NCBI GenBank assembly: GCA_028561875.1
Contig: JAQQTI010000002.1
Span: 62,001-126,000 of the forward strand
Length of the DNA stretch: 64,000 nucleotides
DNA from: Methanomassiliicoccaceae archaeon COG_1
Lineage (GTDB): Archaea; Thermoplasmatota; Thermoplasmata; Methanomassiliicoccales; Methanomethylophilaceae
Direction: 5' to 3'
Position numbers and translations under genes: made by a program. The notes under the pieces are model-generated. The model was not told the origin of the DNA. It did no database searches and saw nothing but the letters and a program-made list of their open reading frames with translations. Below, piece after piece: positions 17,109 through 25,778 of the stretch (its first letter is position 1; each line of letters begins with the position of its first letter).

Positions 17109-18671
17109 TCAATCACTCCCAATTTCTTTGATAATTTGCTCAATCTGGAATCTTAGTTCATTTTCTTTGGCAACAATCCTTTCGATTTCGACATTCAACT
17201 GCTTAATGTCAATCTGTTCTCTGGTGTCTTCCTGCTCCAGGTATTGCGAGACCGACAAGTCGTATTCGTTATCCTTGATTTCCTGATTCGGAACCAGTCT
17301 GGAAACATACTCTATGTCCACCCTATCGGTAAATATCGAAACAATCTTGGAGATATTCTCTTGGGTCAGCTTGTTATTGTTAGTGACCTTCACACATTCC
17401 TTCGAAGCATCGATGAACAATGTATCGTTGGAAGCCTTGGATTTCTTGAGGACCATGATGCAAGTAGCTATCGATGTTCCATAGAACAGATTATCAGGCA
17501 ACTGTATTATGCAGTCCACGTAGTTGTTGTCGATCAGATACTGCCTAATCTTTTTCTCCGCTCCGCCACGATACATGATTCCAGGGAAACAGACGATGGC
17601 TGCAGCACCATTGGTAGCCAACCAAGACAGAGAATGCATGATAAATGCCATATCCGCTTTAGATTTGGGCGCAAGAACGCCTGCCGGAGAAAACCTCGGA
17701 TCATTGATTAGAACAGGATTGGTGTCTCCTTCCCATTTAATTGAATACGGCGGATTAGAGACAATCGCCTCGAACGGTTCATCATCCATATGTGCTGGCT
17801 CTGTCAAAGTGTCCCAGTGAGCAATGTCGAATTTATCATAATCGATGTCGTGCAGGAACATATTAATCCTGCAGAGGTTGTAAGTGGTGATGTTGATCTC
17901 CTGGCCGAAGAATCCTTGTCTAACATTCTCCTTTCCGAGGATCTTTGCGAATTTCAACAGAAGGGAACCGGAACCACAGGCAGGATCGTAGACCTTATTG
18001 ACCTCCTTCTTACCCACGATGGTCAGACGGGTAAGGAGTTCGGAGACCTCCTGAGGTGTGTAGTACTCCCCACCTGATTTTCCTGCATTGGAAGCATACA
18101 TCCCCATCAGGTACTCGTATGCATCCCCGAATGCATCGATTGTATTGTCCTGATAGTTACCGAGCTTCATATCTCCGACACCGTCGAGAAGCTTCACCAG
18201 CATCTCGTTACGTTTCTGCACGGTGCCGCCGAGCTTGTTGCTGTTCACATCAAGATCGTCGAACAATCCCTTGAAATCATCCTCCGAGGCAGTTCCGATG
18301 GATGATCCCTCGATGGCCTTGAACACCTTCTCCAAGGTCTCGTTCAGATTCTCATCGTTGGGTGCATTCTCACGGACATTGTAAAAGAGCTGGCTGGGCA
18401 GTATGAAGAAACCACGCGTCTTTACCATATCCTCTCTGGCACTCTCAGCTTCCTCATCAGAAACACTCGCATAACTGAACCCTTTGTTCCCGGCTTCCCA
18501 TTCTCCCCTGTCGATGTATGCGGCAAGGTTCTCGGACATGTAACGGTAGAACAGCATTCCCAAGACATACTGCTTGAAATCCCATCCATCAACACTTCCG
18601 CGAAGATCGTTAGCAATGTTCCAGATTATACGATGAAGCTCCGCACGCTCTGTTTCTTTCTTGTTGTCCAA
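17109..18671 (-). CDS. hsdM: Type I restriction-modification DNA methyltransferase HsdM
   Basis: HsdM is the N6-adenine methyltransferase subunit. The 520-residue protein has the helical N-terminal HsdM_N domain (ELHRIIWNIANDLRGSVDGWDFKQYVLGMLFYRYMSENL), an AdoMet-binding motif DPACGSG at 229-235 and the catalytic NPPY at 306-309, followed by the C-terminal coiled helix that contacts HsdS. It is the first gene of the operon hsdM-hsdS-NDT/TIR-like-hsdR, all on minus with overlaps or zero spacing. The start at 18671 follows the AT-rich promoter region. Confidence 0.96.
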   Translation of the reverse strand: MDNKKETERAELHRIIWNIANDLRGSVDGWDFKQYVLGMLFYRYMSENLAAYIDRGEWEAGNKGFSYASVSDEEAESAREDMVKTRGFFILPSQLFYNVRENAPNDENLNETLEKVFKAIEGSSIGTASEDDFKGLFDDLDVNSNKLGGTVQKRNEMLVKLLDGVGDMKLGNYQDNTIDAFGDAYEYLMGMYASNAGKSGGEYYTPQEVSELLTRLTIVGKKEVNKVYDPACGSGSLLLKFAKILGKENVRQGFFGQEINITTYNLCRINMFLHDIDYDKFDIAHWDTLTEPAHMDDEPFEAIVSNPPYSIKWEGDTNPVLINDPRFSPAGVLAPKSKADMAFIMHSLSWLATNGAAAIVCFPGIMYRGGAEKKIRQYLIDNNYVDCIIQLPDNLFYGTSIATCIMVLKKSKASNDTLFIDASKECVKVTNNNKLTQENISKIVSIFTDRVDIEYVSRLVPNQEIKDNEYDLSVSQYLEQEDTREQIDIKQLNVEIERIVAKENELRFQIEQIIKEIGSD

Positions 18672-18840
18672 AAGACCACCTATTGGCAGAATGTAAACTC
18701 ATTCAGAGTATTTATTGGCTCGAGTGTTATAATCCACTCGTTTATAATTATGAAAGAGGATTGCCAACTGTGTCCAATGATGAATTGACTCCTACTCAAC
18801 CGAAATCCCCGATTCTTGATCCTCACTTATGCAACGAGTT
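18672..18840 (-). promoter_or_regulatory. AT-rich promoter region of the hsd operon
   Basis: This 169-base gap between hsdM and the second IS1634-like element contains an AT-rich segment around 18705-18755 with TATA-like sequences on the minus strand (for example TTATAAACGAG). The motif ACTCG/CGAGT occurs in inverted arrangement around TTATAA (GAGTGTTATAATCCACTC). No other gene is seen. Confidence 0.45.
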
Positions 18841-18850
18841 GATAACGAGG

Positions 18851-20409
18851 TCATAAGAGCGGGAGGCCCAGTTTCCCGATCAGTTCCCTTTGCTTCTTGG
18901 TGACCTCGTTGAGTCTCCATTCGTTACCGACCAGAGTCATCCTCGGTTTCCTCAGGACCTTCATCAGCTTGGGGATCCGCATCTCGTCCGTGATGCCCGA
19001 TGTCCGCATCCTCTCCAGGAGGGTAAGCCTGAGCCTCAGGGACAGGAAGTTCACCAGAAGCCCGCCTTCCGCGGACTTCCGATCCGATTTGCCCTTGATC
19101 CCCATGAAAAGATCGGACTGCAGCTGGGAGAAATCGTACTCCACGTCGTTCCTCTGCCTGTACTCGATCATGAGATCCTTCCACGGAAGTCCGGAGGCGG
19201 TCAGAACGGCGAACCTCCCGCAGCCGTTCTCCTTGGCGGTGATCGCTTTGCGTTTCCTCTGGAAAACGTACCTGCCGTCCTTCTCCGACACATCCAGAAG
19301 GTTGTAGGTCTCCAGCTGTCTCGGAGAGAGCCTCTTCGGCAGGAATGTGTCGCACTCCTTCCCTGCCAGGAACGATTCCATCTCGTTAATCCTCCTGTAG
19401 AGGGTCGCCGTCTCGATCTGCCTGCGGGCATCGTCCTGGAAGACCAGCGCCCTGATGTTCCCTCCGGACGCATCTATGGAGAACTCCCCCTTCTCCAGCA
19501 CGACCCTGGTCTCGTAGCCCCGCACCGAGCTGCCTCCCAGATAATCCGTGTTCAGCGGTGATTCCATGTCCATCACGCTGTCCGATATCAGCAGCTTCTG
19601 TATGGTGTTCCCGGCCGGGACCGGTACGGTGAATCCCGCACTCCGTTCCGGCATCAGTTCCACGTTCCCTGCGCTGAAGAATCCCCTGTCCATCACCGTC
19701 TCGAAGGAATCGCATCCCATCCTCCTCAGATCGGAGACGATGATGTCCAATGTCACTACGTCAGCCACGGAACCGGGATAGGTGCGGTAGCAGAACGGCA
19801 GGCCGTCCTTCAGGAATGCACCATGCCGAGATTGACCTGTTTGGAACCGGTGAAACGGGCCTTGCGTCCGGCCTCCGAATACTCCAGGTCCTCGGAATCG
19901 GTACCCAGACAGACTATGTCGAAGATCATGCAGCCCTCTCCGGGACACGGTTCCCTGAAGAGGTCCTCCCGCTTGCCGGCATCCTCACCCATCCTCTGCA
20001 GGAACCTGCAGACCTCCGACTGTTCGAAGGACCAGTCTAGACCCATCAGTTCGCGGAGGCAGGCGCCCTCCGCGCTCTCCTCCAGGAGGTCCCCGCTTCC
20101 GGGGTCGGTGATACCCAGGATGGCCAGGGCCAGAAGCCTCTTCCCGTCCTTTTCGCCGTAGACCCCTTCCAGAACGGCATCCAGACCGGATTCCCTGGCG
20201 AGATTCCACATGACATGGTACGGCCCGTAGGAGGGGCTGCGGACTATAATCTGCTTCTTCACCGGCTTCTTCAGCAGGTTGCCGTCCCTGTCACACACTC
20301 CCAGGTACGTGCGCTTCTGCCTGGAACGCTTCTTCACGGGGTCCCATTCCGCCGTGACCTCATAGAGGTAGTACCTCTCCCCATCCTTCGTCTTCTGCGG
20401 CTGGACCAC
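18851..20409 (-). pseudogene. IS1634-type transposase, frameshifted
   Basis: The 5' frame (20409 to about 19810) encodes an N-terminal part with YYLYEVTAEWDPVKKRSRQKRTYLG, typical of IS1634 transposases, and the first Asp region (MIFDIVCLG). The 3' frame (about 19835-18851) carries the rest, with VMDRGFFSAGN as second Asp block and a late Glu in DVEYDFSQLQSDLFMG. The frames join by a -1 shift at CATTCCTGAAGG, where the upstream frame meets TGA. Total length would be about 520 residues. Both IS1634-like copies in the window are broken, at non-equivalent positions. Confidence 0.85.
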
Positions 20410-20420
20410 GTTGTATGACG

Positions 20421-20442
20421 TCGTTAATAGTGATATTAACGA
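20421..20442. promoter_or_regulatory. Inverted repeat and TATA region upstream of the IS transposase
   Basis: TCGTTAATA, four bases, TATTAACGA form a perfect 9-base inverted repeat 12 bases upstream of the transposase start, next to an AT-rich TATA-like run (TTTATATAAATA, 20445-20456). It is probably the element's own promoter and operator. Confidence 0.5.
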
Positions 20443-20547
20443 TGTTTATATAAATACCCTTCGTCAGAATCGAAAAAGCCAGATGCTCAGAATCATGCCT
20501 CGTTATCAAAACTCAGCATAGGTGATGATTACTTATCGAACAGAGTA

Positions 20548-20891
20548 CGGATGCGGCATACGGTTCGAACGAGAATTTCAGACATTGTGCCGAAAGGAAG
20601 ATCAGGTTCATCCCCAAGATGAAGAGCAACACCAGGCCGAAGAACCGGGGCTGTGCGGAAAGGGGAGATGCCGCCAGACTCTGGGTCTCCCTGCCGTACG
20701 ACCTGTGGCTGCAGGCCACAGGGTACGGAAGGAGATGGAAGGTCGAATGCACCTTCTCGGACCTCAAAAGGCTGATAACGGAACATGTCTCGGCCCGTAC
20801 GGAGGACGGAATGAACACCTTGGTCGCGGCGATGGTGAAAGCCTTCGACATCCACAAGGAGATCCGCAACGAACTGATGGCCTCGGTCTGA
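20548..20891 (+). pseudogene. IS5-like transposase, C-terminal third (inverted)
   Basis: The plus strand is open from the terminal repeat to TGA at 20889-20891 and encodes the C-terminal portion of an IS5-type DDE transposase, including the Glu region WKVECTFSDLKRLITEHV. It lacks a start and the first two-thirds of the protein, which lie on the opposite strand at 20945-21632. The joint shares the 9-mer CGGATGCGG with the other piece. Confidence 0.75.
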
Positions 20892-20944
20892 ATCGTAAAA
20901 CAGGGAGTTGGCAAAATACAGGCTTCGATTTATCGAACAGAGTA

Positions 20945-21632
20945 CCGCATCCGCTCTGACCGAGCGGATGCCGTATCCTGCGCATACGGCCATTTCCAGC
21001 AGGGTCCCGAAGACAGCGGTATCGTTCACGGTCTCGTCCGTCAGGACATACGCCAGGATCTCGTTCGTGTCGCAATCCGTTATCGCATGGAGTTTCAGCC
21101 ATCCGCGGTATTCCGGCCCTGCGCCCCATTTGTTCTTCCTCCAGAGACTCGTTTCCGTCAGATTCAGTCCCGTCGAATCGGCGGCCAGTTCCCTGGCCCT
21201 GCCGTCCCGGCAGGGCCTGACATACCTGGACATTATCCTGGAATCGGTCGGCGGTGCCCCCAGAATCAGTCCGGACACCAGCTCCCTGATCCGTACGAAG
21301 ATCGTGGAACAGCACGGGGCCTTCAGCCCGTACTGGTCCATGATGCCCGCCGCAGTCCCCGCGGCATGCCTGTAGTCCATGTTCTGGTAACCCATGAAAA
21401 GCATGATCCAGATGATCATGGAATCGCAGTAGGTGTAAGGACGGCCCCTTTTCCCGCGGTTCATCTCTTCGAGTTCGGATTCCGCCGCCTTCATCCACGG
21501 TCTCGGATCGATCAGAAGGCGGGAGGTACGGACCGCAGCGTGGTTGTTCGCATGCGTCTCCGCAGGAGACGCCTTGCGGACCTGTTTCTTAGCTGGTTTT
21601 TTATCCCTGTTTGCGCTTACGTATAATGTCAT
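20945..21632 (-). pseudogene. IS5-like transposase, N-terminal two-thirds
   Basis: From 21632 the minus strand encodes an IS5-family transposase N-terminus (YCDSMIIWIMLFMGYQNMDYRHAAG…) with the first catalytic Asp in AADSTGLNLT and the second in SVRADAV. At 20944 the coding sequence runs into a terminal repeat, and the further open frame to 20529 is the antisense of the inverted C-terminal piece, not real protein. The gene is therefore broken. Confidence 0.8.
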
Positions 21633-21910
21633 CTGAATCTTGACTCCAGGTGGCCGCCCTCGATGCTTGAAGATCAGAGGGCGTTTTTCTCACCGTTCCG
21701 AATGCGCCGGCATATGGTTTTCCGGCATTATTCTGTATGTATTTATTATATAAATACTTTCGAAAAAACTAAATATTTTATACACAGGAAATAAAGGTTT
21801 CCATATAAATGGTCCTACAGGAGATCTTATAAACGGTCGGAAAAAGGCCGCCTCGAATCTGGCGGATTACTTATCGAACAGAGTAGACGATCTGGGTAGT
21901 GGAAAAAGGT

Positions 21911-21984
21911 GGACAAGGCGAGATTCGAACTCGCGGCCTCATCGTTGCGAACGATGCGATCTAACCGGGCTGATCTACTTGCCC
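21911..21984 (-). tRNA. tRNA-Ala (anticodon CGC)
   Basis: The minus strand folds as a 74-base tRNA: acceptor GGGCAAG/CTTGTCC with the G3:U70 wobble pair that identifies alanine tRNA, a D-arm closed by GATC/GATC, anticodon stem CATCG/CGATG with loop TTCGCAA (anticodon CGC), and a T-arm GCGAG-TTCGAAT-CTCGC. No intron. Its 3' end faces the accessory island, the usual polarity for tRNA-associated integration, though no duplicated tRNA end or integrase was found. Confidence 0.96.
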
Positions 21985-22244
21985 ATGTTTTCTTCATAAA
22001 AACCCGGCGGCTCCCGATTCGGGATATGGAATATAAATGCTTTGATTTATCCCGTCTTCAAGGCGAAATCGCGTATTTCCGGGAGGCGAAAGGAGGGGGG
22101 GGCCCTCGCCTGCAGCGCCGTCCCCGGGAAGGAGTCCTCAGGGAGACCCCGTCGTGTGAAGACGGTTGGGGGCCCCGGCCCCATGACGGGCGACACTTCG
22201 AGCCCGCTTCCCGAGGAGGTCATGCTCGCGGGGAAAGGCACGGG
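21985..22244. other. Intergenic stretch without a gene
   Basis: No coding sequence, repeat or RNA is recognised between the tRNA and the end of the nfeD-like gene. It may contain the tRNA promoter near 21990-22030 on the minus strand. Confidence 0.4.
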
Positions 22245-22787
22245 TCAGCCTCCCCCCTCCCGACTCGCGGCATGCGGTGTGCCGGAAAGGGCACGGCCCG
22301 TCCGGGGCCAAGTGGGTGCTCGGACGGGCCTTTGAAAAAGTCGGGTTCTGGGCCCGACCTTCACGTGAACGCCTTCGGCATGCACGACGACGACCGGGGT
22401 CCCCTCGGGGATCTCGGAGTCGGCCTCGGCGCTCCATGTGTCGGGACCGATCTTGACCTTCCCCTTCATATTGCCGGGTACGACCCTCACGGTCACCACG
22501 CCCTCTTTCCCGATGAGGGACTCGGCCACCGTCGTGGTGGGCGGGGCGGGCCTCGCGAGGACGCGGTAGAGGTAGAGGGTGCCGGCAGTCACCGGCACGG
22601 CGACGCCCACCGCTATCGCGAGCGTAACCGGCTCAAGCAACTCGTCGGGGTGGAAGTACCCCCAGACGCCGACGATGAGGACGATCGTCCCGGGGATGAC
22701 GATGTAGCCTCCCGGGAAGAGCGCCTCGACGGCGACCATCAGCAGACCCAGCACTATGAGCGCCAGGCCGATCGTCTGCTCGTCCAT
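22245..22787 (-). CDS. NfeD-like membrane protein
   Basis: NfeD proteins are membrane partners of stomatin/SPFH proteins, thought to organise membrane microdomains. This 180-residue short-type protein has three membrane helices (about 7-27, 31-50 and 55-78) and a C-terminal OB-fold (GKEGVVTVRVVPGNMKGKVKIGPDTWSAEAD…GTPVVVVHAEGVHVKV). The sequence after residue 145 is Arg/Pro-rich and passes through a strong hairpin at 22295-22330, so the natural end may be near 22330 with the stop lost. It follows the SPFH gene by four bases, the standard NfeD-stomatin operon. Confidence 0.88.
   Translation of the reverse strand: MDEQTIGLALIVLGLLMVAVEALFPGGYIVIPGTIVLIVGVWGYFHPDELLEPVTLAIAVGVAVPVTAGTLYLYRVLARPAPPTTTVAESLIGKEGVVTVRVVPGNMKGKVKIGPDTWSAEADSEIPEGTPVVVVHAEGVHVKVGPRTRLFQRPVRAPTWPRTGRALSGTPHAASREGGG
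22295..22330. terminator. GC-rich hairpin at the end of the nfeD-stomatin operon
   Basis: GGCCCGTCCG (22295-22304) pairs with CGGACGGGCC (22321-22330) across a 16-base loop, next to a run of five T on the minus strand side (CTTTTTC). It lies inside the nominal 3' end of the nfeD-like ORF, which suggests that the ORF end is artificial or recently extended. Confidence 0.5.
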
Positions 22788-22791
22788 GTGC

Positions 22792-23874
22792 TCACACCTT
22801 GGGCGTCTTCGCCGCCTCGGCGATGGCGTCGGACTCGCTGATCTCCTCTTCGACGTCCCTCTTGTAGGAGTCGGTCTCCTTCTTCACGGCCTCTACGGTG
22901 GGGATCGGCCCGAGTATGTCGTCGGGGTCGCCGACGGCCTTCCTGATGCCCTCGGTGTCCGAGACCTCGCGGTCGGGCACCAGCCGCGCGGAGCCCATGT
23001 ACTCGGAGATGCCGTCGATGAGGCGGGTAACCTCCATCGGGAAGAAGATCTTCGAGCTCTCGCCCCGCCCGACGGACTTGATGGTGTCCATGGAGTAGAC
23101 GGAGAGGGCCTTGGAGTCCATCGAGGCGGCGCCGACGGAGACGATCCTCAGCTTCTGGGCCTCCCCCTGCGCCTCGAGGATGGTGGCGAGCCTCCTGCCC
23201 TCGGCCTCGAGGATCATGGACTGCCTCTGCCCCTCGGCCTCGAGGATGCGGGACTTCTTCTTGCCCTCGGCCTCGAGGATGGCCGCCCTCTTCTGGCCGT
23301 CCGCCTCGAGGATGGCCGCCCTCCTCTTCCTCTCGGCGGAGGTCTGCTCCTCCATGGAGTTCTTGACCTTCGCGGCCGGGTCGACCTCCTTGATCTCGAC
23401 GGTCTCGACCCTGACCCCCCACTTGTCGGTGTTTTCGTCGAGGGTGTCCCTGAGCTCGACGTTGATGCTCTCCCTGTTGGAGAGGATCTGGTCGAGCTCC
23501 ATCTGTCCGATGACGGAACGGAGGGTGGTCTGCGCCAGGTTGACGGTGGCGAGGCGGTAGTTCGTGACCTCGAAGTAGGCGTTCTTCGGGTCCGTGACCT
23601 TGATGTAGATGATCGCGTCGACCGCGACCGGGGAGTTGTCCTTGGTGATGACCTCCTGCTTCGGCACGTCGAGGACCTCCGTGCGGAGGTCGAGCTTGAC
23701 GACGGTGCTGATCAGGGGGACGACGACGTTCAGGCCCTGGTTGAGAACGCGAACGTACTTCCCGAGCCTCATGTAGATTCCCTGCTCATAGGGCTGGATG
23801 ATCTTCACTCCGCTGAAGACGAACGCCAGCATCACGAACACGACAATGATCGCCAACTCGAGGAAAATTATCAT
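22792..23874 (-). CDS. SPFH/stomatin-like (Band 7) membrane protein
   Basis: The protein has one N-terminal membrane helix (residues 2-22) followed by an SPFH/Band 7 domain (VKIIQPYEQGIYMRLGKYVRVLNQGLNVVVPLI…) and a long coiled coil. The coil contains five near-identical units of 12-13 residues built on the word ILEAEG (about residues 195-255), a marked internal repeat. Such proteins oligomerise on the membrane and work with NfeD or FtsH-type proteases in membrane quality control. The start at 23874 gives a hydrophobic N-terminal anchor directly; the longer open frame to 24147 is antisense of gpmA. Length 360 residues. Confidence 0.93.
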   Translation of the reverse strand: MIIFLELAIIVVFVMLAFVFSGVKIIQPYEQGIYMRLGKYVRVLNQGLNVVVPLISTVVKLDLRTEVLDVPKQEVITKDNSPVAVDAIIYIKVTDPKNAYFEVTNYRLATVNLAQTTLRSVIGQMELDQILSNRESINVELRDTLDENTDKWGVRVETVEIKEVDPAAKVKNSMEEQTSAERKRRAAILEADGQKRAAILEAEGKKKSRILEAEGQRQSMILEAEGRRLATILEAQGEAQKLRIVSVGAASMDSKALSVYSMDTIKSVGRGESSKIFFPMEVTRLIDGISEYMGSARLVPDREVSDTEGIRKAVGDPDDILGPIPTVEAVKKETDSYKRDVEEEISESDAIAEAAKTPKV

Positions 23875-23992
23875 AGCTATCCTTGAGGTTGCTAAACGCG
23901 GTACACCGTATTGAACGTATGCCCGGGCGCAGGGTTGATATCGGGAGCAGGCATTGGCGCTCCTGAAGGCGTCCGCGCCGCGGAGATCGGAA

Positions 23993-24745
23993 ATGCACAG
24001 ATTGGTTCTTGTCAGACACGGGGAGAGCGAGTGGAACGAGAGGAACCTCTTCACCGGGTGGACCGACGTCGACCTCTCCGAGAAGGGGTGGGAAGAGGCG
24101 AGGGCGGCCGGGAGGCTCATGAAGGAGGAGGGGCTGGGCCTGGACATGTGCTACACCTCTTACCTCAAGAGGGCGATCCACACCGCCAACGCCGCCCTGG
24201 GGGAGATGGACCTCGAGTGGATACCGGTGAAGAGGTCGTGGAGGCTCAACGAGAGGCATTACGGCGCGCTACAGGGCCTGAACAAGGCGGAGACCGCCGG
24301 GAAGTACGGCGAGGAGCAGGTCCTCCTGTGGAGGAGGTCCTACGACGTCCGCCCCCCGCCTCTGGAGGAGGGCGACGGGCGGTGCCCGTCGAACGAGCCC
24401 CGCTACCGCGGCAACCCGCCGGAGGGCCGCCCGCTCACCGAGAGCCTCGAAGACACCGTCGCCCGTGCCGTCCCCTACTACGAGTCGGAGGTATGCGCGG
24501 ACATCAGGGCAGGGAGGAACGTCGTGGTTTTCGCTCACGGGAACTCCCTCCGCGCTCTCGTGAAGTACCTCGACGGCATGACCGGCGAGGAAATAGCCAG
24601 GGTGAACATCCCCACCGGGGCCCCGCTCGTCTACGAGCTGGATGACGGGCTCAGGGCGGTATCCAAGAGGTACCTCGGCGACCGGGACGCCATCGCAACG
24701 AGGGAGAGGGCCGTCGCCGAGCAGGGGAAGGGGCGCCGAAGCTAG
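23993..24745 (+). CDS. gpmA: 2,3-bisphosphoglycerate-dependent phosphoglycerate mutase
   Basis: This glycolytic/gluconeogenic enzyme interconverts 3- and 2-phosphoglycerate in the cytoplasm. The phosphohistidine motif [18 protein letters not shown] is at the N-terminus (H9), with [27 protein letters not shown] and [11 protein letters not shown] later. The length of 250 residues equals the classic dPGM. The start at 23993 gives the typical [12 protein letters not shown]. The stop is TAG, rare in this window, and here it matches the natural family end (…AEQGKGRRS), so TAG still acts as a stop in this gene unless the frame, which stays open to 25582, is partly read through. dPGM in an archaeon suggests acquisition from bacteria. 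Confidence 0.95.
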   Translation: MHRLVLVRHGESEWNERNLFTGWTDVDLSEKGWEEARAAGRLMKEEGLGLDMCYTSYLKRAIHTANAALGEMDLEWIPVKRSWRLNERHYGALQGLNKAETAGKYGEEQVLLWRRSYDVRPPPLEEGDGRCPSNEPRYRGNPPEGRPLTESLEDTVARAVPYYESEVCADIRAGRNVVVFAHGNSLRALVKYLDGMTGEEIARVNIPTGAPLVYELDDGLRAVSKRYLGDRDAIATRERAVAEQGKGRRS

Positions 24746-24854
24746 CGGCCCTGCGCGCGGGTTCCCGCAAGACCGATGAGGCGATCGACGGAGAACGCAT
24801 CCAACGGCACCCCCTTTATATCCGATGAAGCCGAGGAGGGGGCAGTGATGAAAC

Positions 24855-25562
24855 ATGGCGAACTGCACCGTCACCGTCGACCCCGGGGTATGCAGGATGA
24901 ATACCGTGATTGTCGCCAAACCGAGCGACGACATGACGACCGTCGAGTTCGAGGTCAGGTCCGAATGCTCTTACGTTACGAAACTCGCCGAGGGGCTCGG
25001 CGCCGTCTCCCCCTACGAGGCGATGGGGGTCCCGCTCGTCGAATCCCCGATCTACGCCGCCACCTCCGGCATCATCCCCCACATAGCCTGCCCCGTGCCC
25101 TGCGCCATGACGAAGGCCATGGAGGCCGCCGCCGACCTGGGCCTCAAAAGGAACGTCACGATCAGGATCGAGCGAGATTCGCTACGTACTTATCGGCGCA
25201 GGCGCATCTGCCGCGCGATGAACGCCGACATCGTCCACATCCCCGAATCCAACCGGTTCGAGGCCGTCCTGTCCGGCAGATGCGTCGGGCATCTCACCTA
25301 CGTCGTCAAGGACGGCACGATGAACGTAGACCACACGTTCGTCGAGCCCGAGTTCCGCGGCCAGGGCATAGGCTCCCGCATGGTGGACGAGGCGACCGCA
25401 TTCGGGCGCGCCAACGGCTGGAGGGTGGCGTCGGCCTGCTCGTACGCGGCGGCGAGAGAGGGGGGCCCGTTCACCGCACCCTCCCGCCGATCTGCCGAAC
25501 GAAGCCGGCGGACCGCTGTTCACGCAATAGCTGGAGGCAGTCGGGGATGCCCCGTCCCGTAG
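24855..25562 (+). CDS. Two-domain small protein: archaeal DUF-type domain joined to a GNAT-like domain
   Basis: Residues 1-107 form a compact Cys-containing domain (MANCTVTVDPGVCRMNTVIVA… IPHIACPVPCAMTKAMEAAADLGLKRNVTIRIE) resembling small uncharacterised archaeal proteins (DUF6951-like in my recollection). Residues from 122 (MNADIVHIPESNRFEAVLSG) form a short GNAT/YjdJ-like acetyltransferase with acetyl-CoA motif EPEFRGQGIGSRMVDEA. The linker of about 14 residues (RDSLRTYRRRRICRA) looks like translated intergenic DNA, so two adjacent genes may have been joined by loss of a stop. The C-terminus after CSYAAARE is also unusual, behind a run of six G. Functions are unproven. Confidence 0.7.
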   Translation: MANCTVTVDPGVCRMNTVIVAKPSDDMTTVEFEVRSECSYVTKLAEGLGAVSPYEAMGVPLVESPIYAATSGIIPHIACPVPCAMTKAMEAAADLGLKRNVTIRIERDSLRTYRRRRICRAMNADIVHIPESNRFEAVLSGRCVGHLTYVVKDGTMNVDHTFVEPEFRGQGIGSRMVDEATAFGRANGWRVASACSYAAAREGGPFTAPSRRSAERSRRTAVHAIAGGSRGCPVP

Positions 25563-25747
25563 GGCACGTGCCCGGGTGCTAGGCGGGCCCCTCCCGGGAA
25601 GGGGGAAGCGGCTTTCCGGCGACGGCACGGGCGAACATTCCGCGGCGGAACTCGGCCCGTGCTCGTCGTCGGACGGAGGCCCCGCCCCTTGGCCGATTCC
25701 GCGATGGCATGAGGGTATGGCCAGAAAAAATTTAGGAATGCATAATA

Positions 25748-25754
25748 TTTATAT
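25748..25754 (+). promoter_or_regulatory. TATA box of the suf operon
   Basis: TTTATAT in an AT-rich patch (ATAATATTTATATCC), 25 bases before the sufC start codon. The spacing implies a nearly leaderless transcript. The rest of the gap 25563-25747 shows no gene. Confidence 0.65.
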
Positions 25755-25778
25755 CCATAGTTGGGATGTGGAACCCTG

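Larger units (their letters stand above)
18841..20507. mobile_element. Second IS1634-like element
   Basis: GATAACGAGG at 18841-18850 recurs inverted as CCTCGTTATC at 20498-20507, and these are the best candidate ends of a 1.67-kb element around a minus-strand DDE transposase. The left copy touches the transposase stop codon, an arrangement seen in compact IS elements. Family assignment rests on the transposase. Confidence 0.5.
20533..21885. mobile_element. Rearranged IS5-like element with three terminal repeats
   Basis: The sequence TTATCGAACAGAGTA occurs three times in the same orientation, at 20533-20547, 20930-20944 and 21871-21885. The outer copies match further (GATTAC before them), marking element 5' ends, whereas the middle copy is the 3' end belonging to the plus-strand transposase part. 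Transposase N- and C-terminal parts lie head to head on opposite strands. This fits insertion of one copy into another followed by deletion or inversion. Confidence 0.65.

Noticed and set aside
24746..25582. Amber-readthrough extension of GpmA
   Set aside because: The protein is already complete at the TAG and the downstream translation is Arg/His-rich shadow sequence of the next gene, unlike the conserved extension in hsdR.
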